Source: JBFHRE01 sp036745195 (lineage in GTDB: Bacteria; Actinomycetota; Acidimicrobiia; Spongiisociales; ZC4RG35). Taken from it: a DNA stretch of 16,804 nucleotides. The stretch is taken from NCBI GenBank assembly GCA_036745195.1, contig DAIOGO010000054.1, positions 1-16,804 on the forward strand. Direction: 5' to 3'. The stretch's first letter is position 1. Every line of letters starts with the position of its first letter. Positions 1-6,883 of this stretch are shown piece by piece. The notes beneath the pieces are model-generated. The model saw nothing but the letters and a program-made list of their open reading frames with translations, searched no databases and was not told where the DNA came from. Made by a program: the position numbers and the translations under genes.

Positions 1-303
1 ATCGAGGAGTTTCTCTTCACCCACCCAAAGGTGCGAGACGTCCAGGTGGTGGGTGTGCCCGACCCGGTGTACGGCGAAGAGGTCATGGCCTGGATCCAGA
101 CCGACGACGGATCCGACCTCGATGCCGAGGAGATCCGTCAGTTCTGCAAGGGAAAGATCGCCCACTACAAGATCCCCCGCTACGTCCATGTCACCCCGAC
201 CTTCCCGATGACGGTGACCGGCAAGGTCCAGAAGTACCTGCTGCGCGAGCAGTCCATCGAACTGCTGGGTCTCGAGAGCGCCGCCGCCATCGAGACCGCT
301 TGA
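1..303 (+). CDS. Acyl-CoA synthetase / AMP-dependent ligase, C-terminal fragment
   Basis: This is the last 100 codons of an ANL-superfamily adenylating enzyme; the window opens inside the gene, so the start and the large N-terminal AMP-binding domain are missing. The fragment is the small C-terminal domain, which rotates between the adenylation and thioester-forming steps. VVGVPDPVYGEEVMAWI (residues 17-33 of the fragment) and the HYKIPRYV stretch (55-62) are typical of this domain. The A10 motif FPMTVTGKVQK (68-78) carries the usual catalytic lysine, K75 of the fragment. The family activates a carboxylate, often a fatty acid, with ATP and CoA. The substrate cannot be told from this part. The gene ends in TGA and the next gene starts 79 bases later, so it is probably a separate transcription unit. 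Confidence 0.92.
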   Translation: MEEFLFTHPKVRDVQVVGVPDPVYGEEVMAWIQTDDGSDLDAEEIRQFCKGKIAHYKIPRYVHVTPTFPMTVTGKVQKYLLREQSIELLGLESAAAIETA

Positions 304-341
304 CCCGGATTTCGACCCGGTGATGACTAGTACGTTTGAGG

Positions 342-356
342 GGTGAGGTACTCACC
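342..356. promoter_or_regulatory. Inverted repeat upstream of the HD-GYP gene, candidate operator
   Basis: GGTGAG-GTA-CTCACC is a perfect 6-bp inverted repeat with a 3-base centre. It lies 26 bases before the GTG start of the HD-GYP gene and just after a TACGTT hexamer (331-336) that could be a -10 element. The position suits a repressor site or a leader hairpin. No matching -35 is clear, so the promoter assignment is tentative. Confidence 0.3.
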
Positions 357-382
357 TTGAGCGGGCAGGGCGGACCGATACC

Positions 383-2620
383 GTGACCGGTGGCAAACAG
401 GCGGAGGATCCGATCAACCAGAACACGACTGAGTGGCGCGGGCGCCCGCGGCTGGCATGGCTGTTGCGGGCGCTGTCGGTCCTGATACCGCTGGCGGTGG
501 GGGTGATCGGTGCCCTGCTGCTGGCGGAGGCCCTACCCGAACCGCAGGGAGCCATCCAGGTCATCGGTTGGTGGGCGGTGTTGCTCGGTGTCTCGCTCGT
601 CGCCACGTTGGGGACGGACCGTCTCACCCGACGGTTGCTCCCCCTCGCCGCCCTCTACAAGATGACCCTGATCTTCCCCGACCGCGCCCCCTCGCGCCTC
701 AAGGTGGCCCGGGTGCAGGGGAGCGTGCCCCAATTGCAGCGCTGGCTGGCCACGGTCGACATCGACAGCATCGACGACCGGGCCAAGGCGGCCGAGATCA
801 TCATCTCGCTGGCGTCGGCGCTGAGCGTCCACGATCCCAAGACCCGTGGCCACGCCGAACGGGTGAGGGCATACACGGACCTGCTTGCCGATGAACTCGG
901 GATTCCGGCGGAGGACGCCAACAAGCTCCGCTGGGCGGCCCTGCTCCACGACATCGGAAAGCTGCGGGTGCCATCCGAGATCCTCAATACGGACGTACCC
1001 CTCACCGAAGAGCAATGGCGGATCGTCCGCAGTCATCCGATCGAGGGCATGAAGGTCTCGGCCCAGCTGGTCGAGTGGCTGGGGCCGTGGGCCAACGCCA
1101 TCGCCCATCATCACGAACGCTGGGACGGCGGTGGATATCCCTACGGGTTGGCCGGCAACGACATCGCCTACGGGGCACGAATCGTCACCGTTGCCGATGC
1201 CTACGACGCCATTACTGCCCATCGCAGTTACAAGGACCCGATGAGCCCGGAGGCGGCCCGTCAGGAACTGGCTGCCAACGCCGGGACCCAATTCGACCCC
1301 AAGGTGGTCAGGGCGCTGCTCAGCCTCTCGATCGGGCGGATCCGCTGGGTGATGGGCCCCGCCGCCTGGCTGTCCCAGATCCCCTTCATCGGCGGTTTCG
1401 AGCGCCTCGGGCGCGATGTGGCGACGGTGGGGCTGGCATTGATGCTGCTGGTGGGGCTGGGCAGCGCCGGTCTCGTGGGTCAGGTGCTGGAACGTTTCGG
1501 GGGCGCCCAGTCGGCCGCAGTGTTGGGAGAGACGATCGAAGCGGCCGGGCCGGCGCCGGCCTCCAGCACCACACAAGACACTGCGCCCGCACCGACGGGC
1601 ACCGCGCCGGCCGAGCAGGAATCGACTACCCCGACCACGTCGACGACCACTCCACCCTCCACGACGACCACGTCAACGACGACTCCGTCCCCCACCCCGA
1701 CCACGCCGTCGCCCGAGTCGACGACTTCAACGACCAGTCCCACGACCTCGACGACGACTCCGGCGCCCACCACCACAATCCCGTACATCGTCGTCGTGAC
1801 GGGGCCGGATGCGGTGGTAGACCGGATCAGCACGCCCGAGGACACGTCCGCAACGGTGATGGTGACGGAGAACGACCAGCGGGGGACAGCTCCGCTCGGG
1901 GCGACACCGGTTTCGATCGTGGCTGGTCCGGCCTCGGGTTCCTTCACGGTCGATCAGGCCACCGGTCACGTCACCTACTCCCCCCTCCCGAACTTCTTCG
2001 GCCAGGACACCTTCACGTATCGCCTGTGCGATACCGCCGGGCTCTGTGACCAGGCAACCGTGTCGATCGATGTGACTTCGGTCAACGATGCCCCGGTGGC
2101 GCTGCCCGACTCGGCCACCACCGATTGGGCGACACCGGTGGAGGTGGCGATCCTCGGCAACGATCACGATGTGGACGGAGACGTTCTGACCGCAACGCTC
2201 CTGGTCGGCTCGTGGCCAGGGACGGCGACCATCACCTCGTCGGGATCGCTCCTCTACCAACCGTCGCCCGGGCTGGGAGGCACGCTGATCATCGGCTATT
2301 CCGCCTGTGATCCGTCCGGCGCATGCTCCAACACCACCCTGACCATCGGGATCACCAGCGCCTATGACGACGAGGTCACCCTCGACCGAAACGGTGTCGG
2401 CATGTTCGACGTTCTCGCCAATGACCTCGTGGCGTCCGAAGACGTGTTGTCACTAGAGATTGTCACCGGTCCCGCTCACGGCACGGCCGGGGTCGTGGGA
2501 GGGCCGCGAATTCGCTATCGCCCGGAGCAGGGGTTCACCGGCGAGGACCGACTGGAATACCGAACCTGTCTGGTGGGTGGGTCGTGTTACACCGCCACCG
2601 TCACCATCACCGTCCGCTGA
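383..2620 (+). CDS. Membrane HD-GYP phosphodiesterase-like protein with three extracytoplasmic Ig-like repeats
   Basis: 745 aa from a GTG start. Two hydrophobic segments (about 26-50 and 57-77) precede a cytoplasmic HD-GYP domain (about 140-315). Visible signature residues are H157, the HD pair 189-190 in HDIGKLRVP, H218, HHHERWDGGGYPYGL (242-256) and VADAYDAIT (270-278), so the metal site and GYP motif look intact. Known HD-GYP enzymes hydrolyse cyclic di-GMP or related cyclic dinucleotides; activity here is inferred. A third membrane segment (about 345-368) leads to a Thr/Ser/Pro-rich linker (about 391-466) and three cadherin/Ig-like repeats (about 476-565, 568-657, 659-745). Each repeat ends in a CX5C pair (549/555, 642/648, 729/735), probably disulfides. 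Predicted topology puts HD-GYP inside and the repeats outside. The start has only a weak ribosome binding site. Confidence 0.85.
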   Translation: MTGGKQAEDPINQNTTEWRGRPRLAWLLRALSVLIPLAVGVIGALLLAEALPEPQGAIQVIGWWAVLLGVSLVATLGTDRLTRRLLPLAALYKMTLIFPDRAPSRLKVARVQGSVPQLQRWLATVDIDSIDDRAKAAEIIISLASALSVHDPKTRGHAERVRAYTDLLADELGIPAEDANKLRWAALLHDIGKLRVPSEILNTDVPLTEEQWRIVRSHPIEGMKVSAQLVEWLGPWANAIAHHHERWDGGGYPYGLAGNDIAYGARIVTVADAYDAITAHRSYKDPMSPEAARQELAANAGTQFDPKVVRALLSLSIGRIRWVMGPAAWLSQIPFIGGFERLGRDVATVGLALMLLVGLGSAGLVGQVLERFGGAQSAAVLGETIEAAGPAPASSTTQDTAPAPTGTAPAEQESTTPTTSTTTPPSTTTTSTTTPSPTPTTPSPESTTSTTSPTTSTTTPAPTTTIPYIVVVTGPDAVVDRISTPEDTSATVMVTENDQRGTAPLGATPVSIVAGPASGSFTVDQATGHVTYSPLPNFFGQDTFTYRLCDTAGLCDQATVSIDVTSVNDAPVALPDSATTDWATPVEVAILGNDHDVDGDVLTATLLVGSWPGTATITSSGSLLYQPSPGLGGTLIIGYSACDPSGACSNTTLTIGITSAYDDEVTLDRNGVGMFDVLANDLVASEDVLSLEIVTGPAHGTAGVVGGPRIRYRPEQGFTGEDRLEYRTCLVGGSCYTATVTITVR

Positions 2621-2661
2621 AGAACTCGGGGTCGAAAGTCCCTGCTTGCCAGGACGTAGCT

Positions 2662-2670
2662 TGGTAGACT
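2662..2670 (+). promoter_or_regulatory. Extended -10 promoter candidate for the small acidic protein gene
   Basis: TGGTAGACT fits an extended -10 element (TG-N-TAGACT). It would start a transcript near 2677 with a leader of about 40 bases containing the GGGAG ribosome binding site at 2708-2712. No good -35 is visible at 16-18 bases. Confidence 0.35.
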
Positions 2671-2716
2671 CTTCCAAAGAGCGGGCCGGGGGGAACACCA
2701 ACGGCCGGGAGATGAG

Positions 2717-3013
2717 ATGGGCGAGTTTCACGGTTCATTGCGGATGGCGCATGAGGTGAGCGAAGGGGTGAGGGTCGTGATCGATCTCGATCAGGAGCAG
2801 ATCCTCATCAAGAGCGACACCGAGGTCATCGGCCGCTGGCCGCTGGCCGAAGTCGGGATCCGGGGGGAGGACGACGGGTTCCACTTCCGGATCGAAGGCG
2901 AGGAGGCGGTTTTCTCATCCGACGACGATGTCGGCTTTGCGATGGCCATCGGACTCCAATCCGCCAGTCCCCGTCTCCGACGCCGGATGGGCGCCGCCTT
3001 CCACGAGGCCTGA
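2717..3013 (+). CDS. Small acidic protein of unknown function
   Basis: 98 aa; I do not recognise a characterised family. The ATG at 2717 is preceded by GGGAG about 5 bases upstream; a later ATG at 2744 is possible. There is no signal peptide or membrane segment. Residues 18-68 alternate hydrophobic and charged residues in a pattern of beta strands (VRVVIDL, QILIKS, GRWPLAEVGIRG, FHFRIEG, EAVFSS). A helix with an Arg-rich end (about 72-92) follows. A small beta-sandwich or PH-like fold would fit, but this is speculation from the strand pattern. It stands between the HD-GYP gene and the TauE pair, each separated by its own gap, so context gives no clear role. Confidence 0.7.
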   Translation: MGEFHGSLRMAHEVSEGVRVVIDLDQEQILIKSDTEVIGRWPLAEVGIRGEDDGFHFRIEGEEAVFSSDDDVGFAMAIGLQSASPRLRRRMGAAFHEA

Positions 3014-3050
3014 GCGTTCCTCGGGGCGCGTTCGCCAATCCGAGTGGCAC

Positions 3051-3065
3051 TAGGTTGGCCTGGTG
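3051..3065 (+). promoter_or_regulatory. Leaderless-type promoter of the TauE half-gene pair
   Basis: TAGGTT (3051-3056) matches the TANNNT -10 pattern and ends exactly 6 bases before the GTG at 3063. Transcription would therefore begin on the start codon. No Shine-Dalgarno sequence precedes this GTG, which agrees with leaderless translation, common in Actinomycetota. No convincing -35 is seen. Confidence 0.4.
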
Positions 3066-3422
3066 CAGCGACAGATTCCGTGGTCATCCCTCGCAGTAGG
3101 CCTGGCGGGAGGAGTGCTGTCCGGTTTCTTCGGGGTGGGGGGAGGGATCGTCATGGTCCCACTCCTCGTCGGCGTACTCCATTTCGGTCAGCACGAGGCG
3201 CACGCCACCTCGCTGGCGGCGATCTTCCTGATTGCGGTGGCGGCCTTCGCCGGTTATCTGTCTGCGGGCGAGGTGGACCCGTTGGTCGGCGTGTTTCTCG
3301 GCGTGGGGGGAGTGGCCGGCTCGGTCATCGGCGCCCAGGTGATGCACCGCATGTCGCCCAACACCCTGCGTGGGGTGTTTGCCGTGGCGATGATCGCCGC
3401 CGGCCTCGGGATGGTGTTCTGA
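3063..3422 (+). CDS. TauE/SafE-family permease, N-terminal half-size subunit
   Basis: 119 aa, GTG start. The TauE/SafE family moves sulfite, sulfoacetate and other organosulfur or small anions across the inner membrane. Usual members are about 250 aa with two homologous halves; this protein is one half. It shows the family motif SGFFGVGGGIVMVP (20-33) and four hydrophobic segments (about 7-40, 50-67, 73-94, 101-119). The next gene is the matching second half. The stop codon TGA shares its last base with the following ATG (TGATG), so the two are almost certainly co-translated and probably assemble into one transporter. The substrate is not evident from the neighbours. Confidence 0.8.
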   Translation: MQRQIPWSSLAVGLAGGVLSGFFGVGGGIVMVPLLVGVLHFGQHEAHATSLAAIFLIAVAAFAGYLSAGEVDPLVGVFLGVGGVAGSVIGAQVMHRMSPNTLRGVFAVAMIAAGLGMVF

Positions 3423-3811
3423 TGGAGGTGGCGTTGGCGGCGCTGATCGGGCTGGTGGCCGGGTTGGCCTCCGGCGTGGCCGGGATCGGCGGCGGGATCG
3501 TCATGATTCCGGCGATGGTCTTCCTCCTCGGGATGGAGCAGCATCTGGCGCAGGGCACTTCCACGCTCGCCATCCTGTTCACGGCGGTGGCCGGGACCGT
3601 GGTCAATGTCCGGAATCGGCGCGTCGATCTCAAATCGGCAGTAGTGGTCGGGTTGGGAGGATCGGTGGCGGCTTTCTTTGCCTCCCGGGGGGCCATGGCC
3701 CTCGACGCAGATGTGCTCCAGCGGTTGTTCGGCCTGCTTGTGCTCTACTCGGGAGCGCGGATGGGGGTGCGAGCCTGGCAGGCCCGCACCCCCGATCGAT
3801 CGAATCCGTAG
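3422..3811 (+). CDS. TauE/SafE-family permease, C-terminal half-size subunit
   Basis: 129 aa from the ATG at 3422, chosen because it overlaps the previous stop by one base and because homology to the first half begins here; the open frame upstream of it is antisense-like filler. The motif SGVAGIGGGIVMIP (17-30) repeats that of the first half, and the two proteins align along their length: GTSTLAILFTAVAG here matches ATSLAAIFLIAVAA there. Hydrophobic segments lie at about 3-37, 47-63, 71-92 and 98-116. The C-terminus is short and basic. The gene ends 8 bases before the stop of the convergent membrane-protein gene. Function as one permease with its partner is inferred. Confidence 0.8.
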   Translation: MEVALAALIGLVAGLASGVAGIGGGIVMIPAMVFLLGMEQHLAQGTSTLAILFTAVAGTVVNVRNRRVDLKSAVVVGLGGSVAAFFASRGAMALDADVLQRLFGLLVLYSGARMGVRAWQARTPDRSNP

Positions 3812-3819
3812 ACGTTCTC

Positions 3820-4059
3820 CTACTCCGCCGGGACCTCGGCCTCTTCGGGGCGGTCGGTCGAACTTTTCCCACGGTCGCGTAGAGCCGTCCTGGTGAGCAG
3901 CCATCCGCCGATGAGGATCAGCAACACGGGTGCGATCAGATCCCAGCGGAGGGCGGGCACGAGCCAGGCGAGGCTGGTGGCGAACCCGGTGGCGAGGGCG
4001 AGGAGGAGGAAGAGGCCTCCGAAGATCAACGACACGAGGTCGAGTGAGTGACGGTTCAT
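3820..4059 (-). CDS. Small two-TM membrane protein, LiaI/LiaF-TM-like
   Basis: 79 aa with two membrane segments (about 9-31 and 39-58) and a hydrophilic charged tail. The second segment, DLIAPVLLILIGGWLLTR, resembles the LiaI/LiaF-type transmembrane repeat found beside PspC and toastrack proteins. Its ATG overlaps the stop of the upstream PspC/toastrack gene (ATGA, 4 bases), so it is the downstream member of a two-gene operon. It probably works with that protein in the membrane, perhaps in a stress-sensing complex. The similarity is one of pattern rather than strong identity, so the family name is tentative; the gene itself is well supported by the overlap and composition. Confidence 0.7.
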   Translation of the reverse strand: MNRHSLDLVSLIFGGLFLLLALATGFATSLAWLVPALRWDLIAPVLLILIGGWLLTRTALRDRGKSSTDRPEEAEVPAE

Positions 4060-5588
4060 GATTGCTCCCGAACTTGGATGGAACCGGCGCCAACCGAGAG
4101 ATCCAACTCGAGGAGAGCGCCTGGTTCGGTGATGCTGATACGCGGGGCGAACCCGGCGTCGGTCTGACCTTTGACGACCACTTCTCCCACACCGGCGGTC
4201 GCTTCGACGTCGAGTGAGACCCCGGCCGGTGTGAGCACGATGAGTTCTCCGGCACCCAGCTGCACCCGCAGGTTGGCGGTCTGGGAGAGCTCGAGATCGG
4301 TGAGGTCGAACGTGAGTGAACCCGCTCCGATCTCGTACCGCTCCTCGAAGTCGGTGATGTCGTCGATGACGATGGGGTTGCCGGTCGAGGACTCGGGAAC
4401 GTCTTCGATGCGGGGATCGTCCGGATCGCCGGTGACCAGAATCCGGCCGGCGCCCACTGTCAGGCGAAGATCGAGGGTCCCGGCGTCGCCGGATCGGGTT
4501 ATTGCGAACGAGTCCGACCCGATTCCTCCCCGAGGTCCGTCGTCGAAGACTTCGATGACCCCCAGATCCACCTTTGCCCGACCGGTGATGGCGACGTCAT
4601 CGGGAACGATCACGATCACCTCGCCGAGGTCGGAGGCGGCACTCATTTCCACCCTTTCGCCGGTGAAGTCGACCTGACTGAGGTCGATGACCATCGAAGC
4701 CACGTCCTGCGAGTAGGTCTCCTCGATCTCGGCGACGCTGGTGGGGGTGAACACCACCCGGTTGAGGTTGGTCAGATCGATCTCCGCCAGCGGCGAGACG
4801 ACCAGCACCGGGATCAAGAGAAACCCCGCCACGATCAAACCGCGGGATCGCCCGAACCAGGCGCCCACCACCAGCCCGAGCCCCACCAGTCCCATTGTCA
4901 CGGCGACGTAGTGGCGGGGGGCGATATCGATGGAGCCGACACGCTCGACCAGCGCCATTGTTCCGAGGGTGATGAAGATCACCGCCCAGGTCAGCCGTCC
5001 GAGGGGGGACTTCGGCCGAGGTGGGGGAGGAGGGATCGAAGGCACCGGGGTGACGGGGTATCCGGTCACCGGCGGTGCAATCGACCCCTCCGAGGGAGCG
5101 ACATACTGCGCCGGCGCCACGCTCTGCCCACCCGGGTCGGTGGCTTGAAGCGGGTCGGGAGACGGCCTCGGCCCGAGGGTGAGGGGGGTGCGCCCCATAT
5201 AGACCAGTACACCGAAGACCACCAGGATCAGCCCGAAGACCGCTCCGCCCGGGAGGAAATCGATCGAGGAGTTGATCGCCATCAACCCGATCACTCCCAC
5301 TCCCAGCCCGATCCAGCCGGCCGGTCCCAGGTTCTCGACCAGACCGGAGGCGATGGCGTCGGTGGAACCTTCCGCCGGGATGAGGAGCCAGCCCGCCAGA
5401 TAGGCGACGATTCCCACTCCACCCATGGTGGCTGCAATCACGAAGAGCACCCGCACCAGCCAGAGCGGGATGCCCGATTTCTGGGCGATTCCGGCCGCCA
5501 CGCCGGCAAACAGGCGACCCTGGAGGGGCCGGACGAAGCCGGGGAAGACGGTCGGTTCGACCTGAGGGGGTTGTTGTGTAGTCATCAT
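4056..5588 (-). CDS. PspC-domain protein with C-terminal toastrack (LiaF-like) domains
   Basis: 510 aa. An N-terminal PspC domain (about 18-75; GRLFAGVAAGIAQKSG and its membrane helix) is followed by further membrane segments (about 88-130), a Pro-rich cytoplasmic linker (about 138-195), three more membrane segments (about 198-215, 224-245, 249-266) and a long beta-rich C-terminal region. That region shows repeated GAG-type turns (VGAGRILV 378, IGAGSLTF 420, LGAGELIV 444, GVGEVVVK 466, VGAGSIQV 499), characteristic of the toastrack/adhesin-like fold of LiaF. Two toastrack units are likely (about 285-390 and 405-510). Such proteins monitor the cell envelope and modulate a partner kinase. It is divergent from a PspC-kinase/regulator pair. 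The start is one of two adjacent ATGs (5588 or 5585), with no clear ribosome binding site. Confidence 0.85.
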   Translation of the reverse strand: MMTTQQPPQVEPTVFPGFVRPLQGRLFAGVAAGIAQKSGIPLWLVRVLFVIAATMGGVGIVAYLAGWLLIPAEGSTDAIASGLVENLGPAGWIGLGVGVIGLMAINSSIDFLPGGAVFGLILVVFGVLVYMGRTPLTLGPRPSPDPLQATDPGGQSVAPAQYVAPSEGSIAPPVTGYPVTPVPSIPPPPPRPKSPLGRLTWAVIFITLGTMALVERVGSIDIAPRHYVAVTMGLVGLGLVVGAWFGRSRGLIVAGFLLIPVLVVSPLAEIDLTNLNRVVFTPTSVAEIEETYSQDVASMVIDLSQVDFTGERVEMSAASDLGEVIVIVPDDVAITGRAKVDLGVIEVFDDGPRGGIGSDSFAITRSGDAGTLDLRLTVGAGRILVTGDPDDPRIEDVPESSTGNPIVIDDITDFEERYEIGAGSLTFDLTDLELSQTANLRVQLGAGELIVLTPAGVSLDVEATAGVGEVVVKGQTDAGFAPRISITEPGALLELDLSVGAGSIQVREQS

Positions 5589-5652
5589 GGAACCAGGATG
5601 CGTCGTATGCCACCAGTGTGTCTATCGGGTAAGACCCTCGCCTCCCCCCAAG

Positions 5653-5685
5653 GTCTCGGGGTTGTCTCAGGGGTGTCCCGGATTG
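5653..5685. promoter_or_regulatory. Three tandem 11-bp repeats between divergent PspC genes, candidate regulator site
   Basis: GTCTCGGGGTT, GTCTCAGGGGT and GTCCCGGATTG follow one another without gap at 5653, 5664 and 5675. The shared core is GTCYCRGG at exactly 11-base spacing, one helical turn, which would present three sites on one face of the DNA. The repeats lie in the 125-base space between the divergent genes, a natural place for the response regulator encoded at 6880 to act on both. A short inverted repeat GGGT-AAG-ACCC lies at 5627-5637. Confidence 0.4.
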
Positions 5686-5713
5686 CGCCGACCGCCCCCA
5701 TACTGACACCATT

Positions 5714-6883
5714 GTGATGATGAACGTTGCACGTCATGAGTTCCCTGCCGCCGGCGTCCGCCGTCGGGTCGACGATCGCCTGGTGGCCGGGGTGGCGGGA
5801 GGCATCGCCGATCGGTTGGGGATCTCGGCCTGGTACGTCCGGGCCGCCTTCGTGGCGTTGTCCGTCGTCTGGGGTCTGGGGGTCCTGTTCTATGTGGCGG
5901 CGTGGGCGGCAACCATCGATGAGACCGGTCGCTCAGAGCCGCTGGTGGTGGCACCGACCACGCCCCGCCTGGCCGGTCTGGCGGTGGCGCTGGTCGGTGT
6001 CTTCCTGGTTCTGCGCAGTGTCCTGCCCTGGCCGGGTGACGGCCTGGTCTGGTCGGTCCTCGCCCTCTGTCTGGGCGGGGCGGTGGTCGCCGAGCGACGG
6101 GTGGAACTCGAGCGCCTGGCCGATCCTCGTTACAACAAGGCCCGGCTCTTCATCGGGGCCGGTCTGCTGGTGGGGGGTCTGGTGGTGATGGCCGACGTCG
6201 ACCCCGCCCTGGTGGCGCCCGCCCTGTTTGCCGCCCTGCTCACCGCCGCCGGCATCGCCATCGCCGCCGGGCCGTGGTTGTACCGGGCAGTCGACGATCT
6301 CGGCCGTGAGCGGCGGGAGAGGATCCGCCAGGAGGAGCGGGCGGAGATGGCGTCTCACCTCCACGATTCGGTGCTCCAGACTCTGGCGATGATCCAACGC
6401 ACCGACGATCCCAAACGGATCGCCACTTTGGCCCGGGCCCAGGAGCGGGCCCTGCGCCGCTGGCTATTCGATTCGGAGGCCGACGTGACCTCGGGAACCG
6501 TGGCCGGCGGGCTGCAGGCCCAGGCCGACCGGATCGAGAGCGACTTCGATGTTGCCGTCGAGGTGGTCACCGTCGGTGACGCCCCCCTCGATGACCGCTC
6601 CCGGGCGGTGGTGGCGGCCGCCGGCGAAGCGATGACCAACGCCGCCCGTCATGCCGGAGTCGAGCGCATCTCCGTGTTTCTCGAGGTGCTGGCGGATCGG
6701 GTGGATTTGTTCGTGTCCGATCAAGGGCAAGGATTCGATCGGGAGGCGATCCCGGCCGATCGACGGGGTGTGTCGGAGTCGATCGTCAAGAGAGTGGAGC
6801 GACAGGGTGGGACGGTCGAGATCGAGTCGAAAGTGGGAGAGGGGACCGAGGTCCACTTGAGCGTTCCCGGAGGCAGATCATGA
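5714..6883 (+). CDS. PspC-domain sensor histidine kinase (HisKA_3 type)
   Basis: 389 aa. The N-terminus is a PspC domain (about 14-70, RLVAGVAGGIADRLGIS plus its helix). Membrane segments follow at about 86-103, 110-127, 144-161 and 166-189. After a charged helix comes the dimerisation/phosphoacceptor segment EMASHLHDSVLQTL (211-224) with H217 as the likely phosphorylated residue. The ATPase region has the N box EAMTNAARHAG (305-315), the G1 box DQGQGF (336-341) and a G2-like GEGTEV (375-380). The start is one of three adjacent codons GTG/ATG/ATG (5714, 5717, 5720). The stop overlaps the regulator's ATG (ATGA). It probably senses envelope stress, perhaps through PspC contact with the divergent PspC/toastrack protein, and phosphorylates the next gene's product. 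Confidence 0.9.
   Translation: MMMNVARHEFPAAGVRRRVDDRLVAGVAGGIADRLGISAWYVRAAFVALSVVWGLGVLFYVAAWAATIDETGRSEPLVVAPTTPRLAGLAVALVGVFLVLRSVLPWPGDGLVWSVLALCLGGAVVAERRVELERLADPRYNKARLFIGAGLLVGGLVVMADVDPALVAPALFAALLTAAGIAIAAGPWLYRAVDDLGRERRERIRQEERAEMASHLHDSVLQTLAMIQRTDDPKRIATLARAQERALRRWLFDSEADVTSGTVAGGLQAQADRIESDFDVAVEVVTVGDAPLDDRSRAVVAAAGEAMTNAARHAGVERISVFLEVLADRVDLFVSDQGQGFDREAIPADRRGVSESIVKRVERQGGTVEIESKVGEGTEVHLSVPGGRS

Noticed and set aside
533..1576. 347-codon minus-strand frame opposite the HD-GYP gene
   Set aside because: It mirrors the HD-GYP coding sequence, with Gly/His/Arg/Gln-rich composition and no ribosome binding site.
1553..1780. ACC/ACG/TCG-rich repetitive DNA as a microsatellite
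   Set aside because: It is explained by the in-frame Thr/Ser/Pro stalk of the HD-GYP protein; no exact longer repeat unit.
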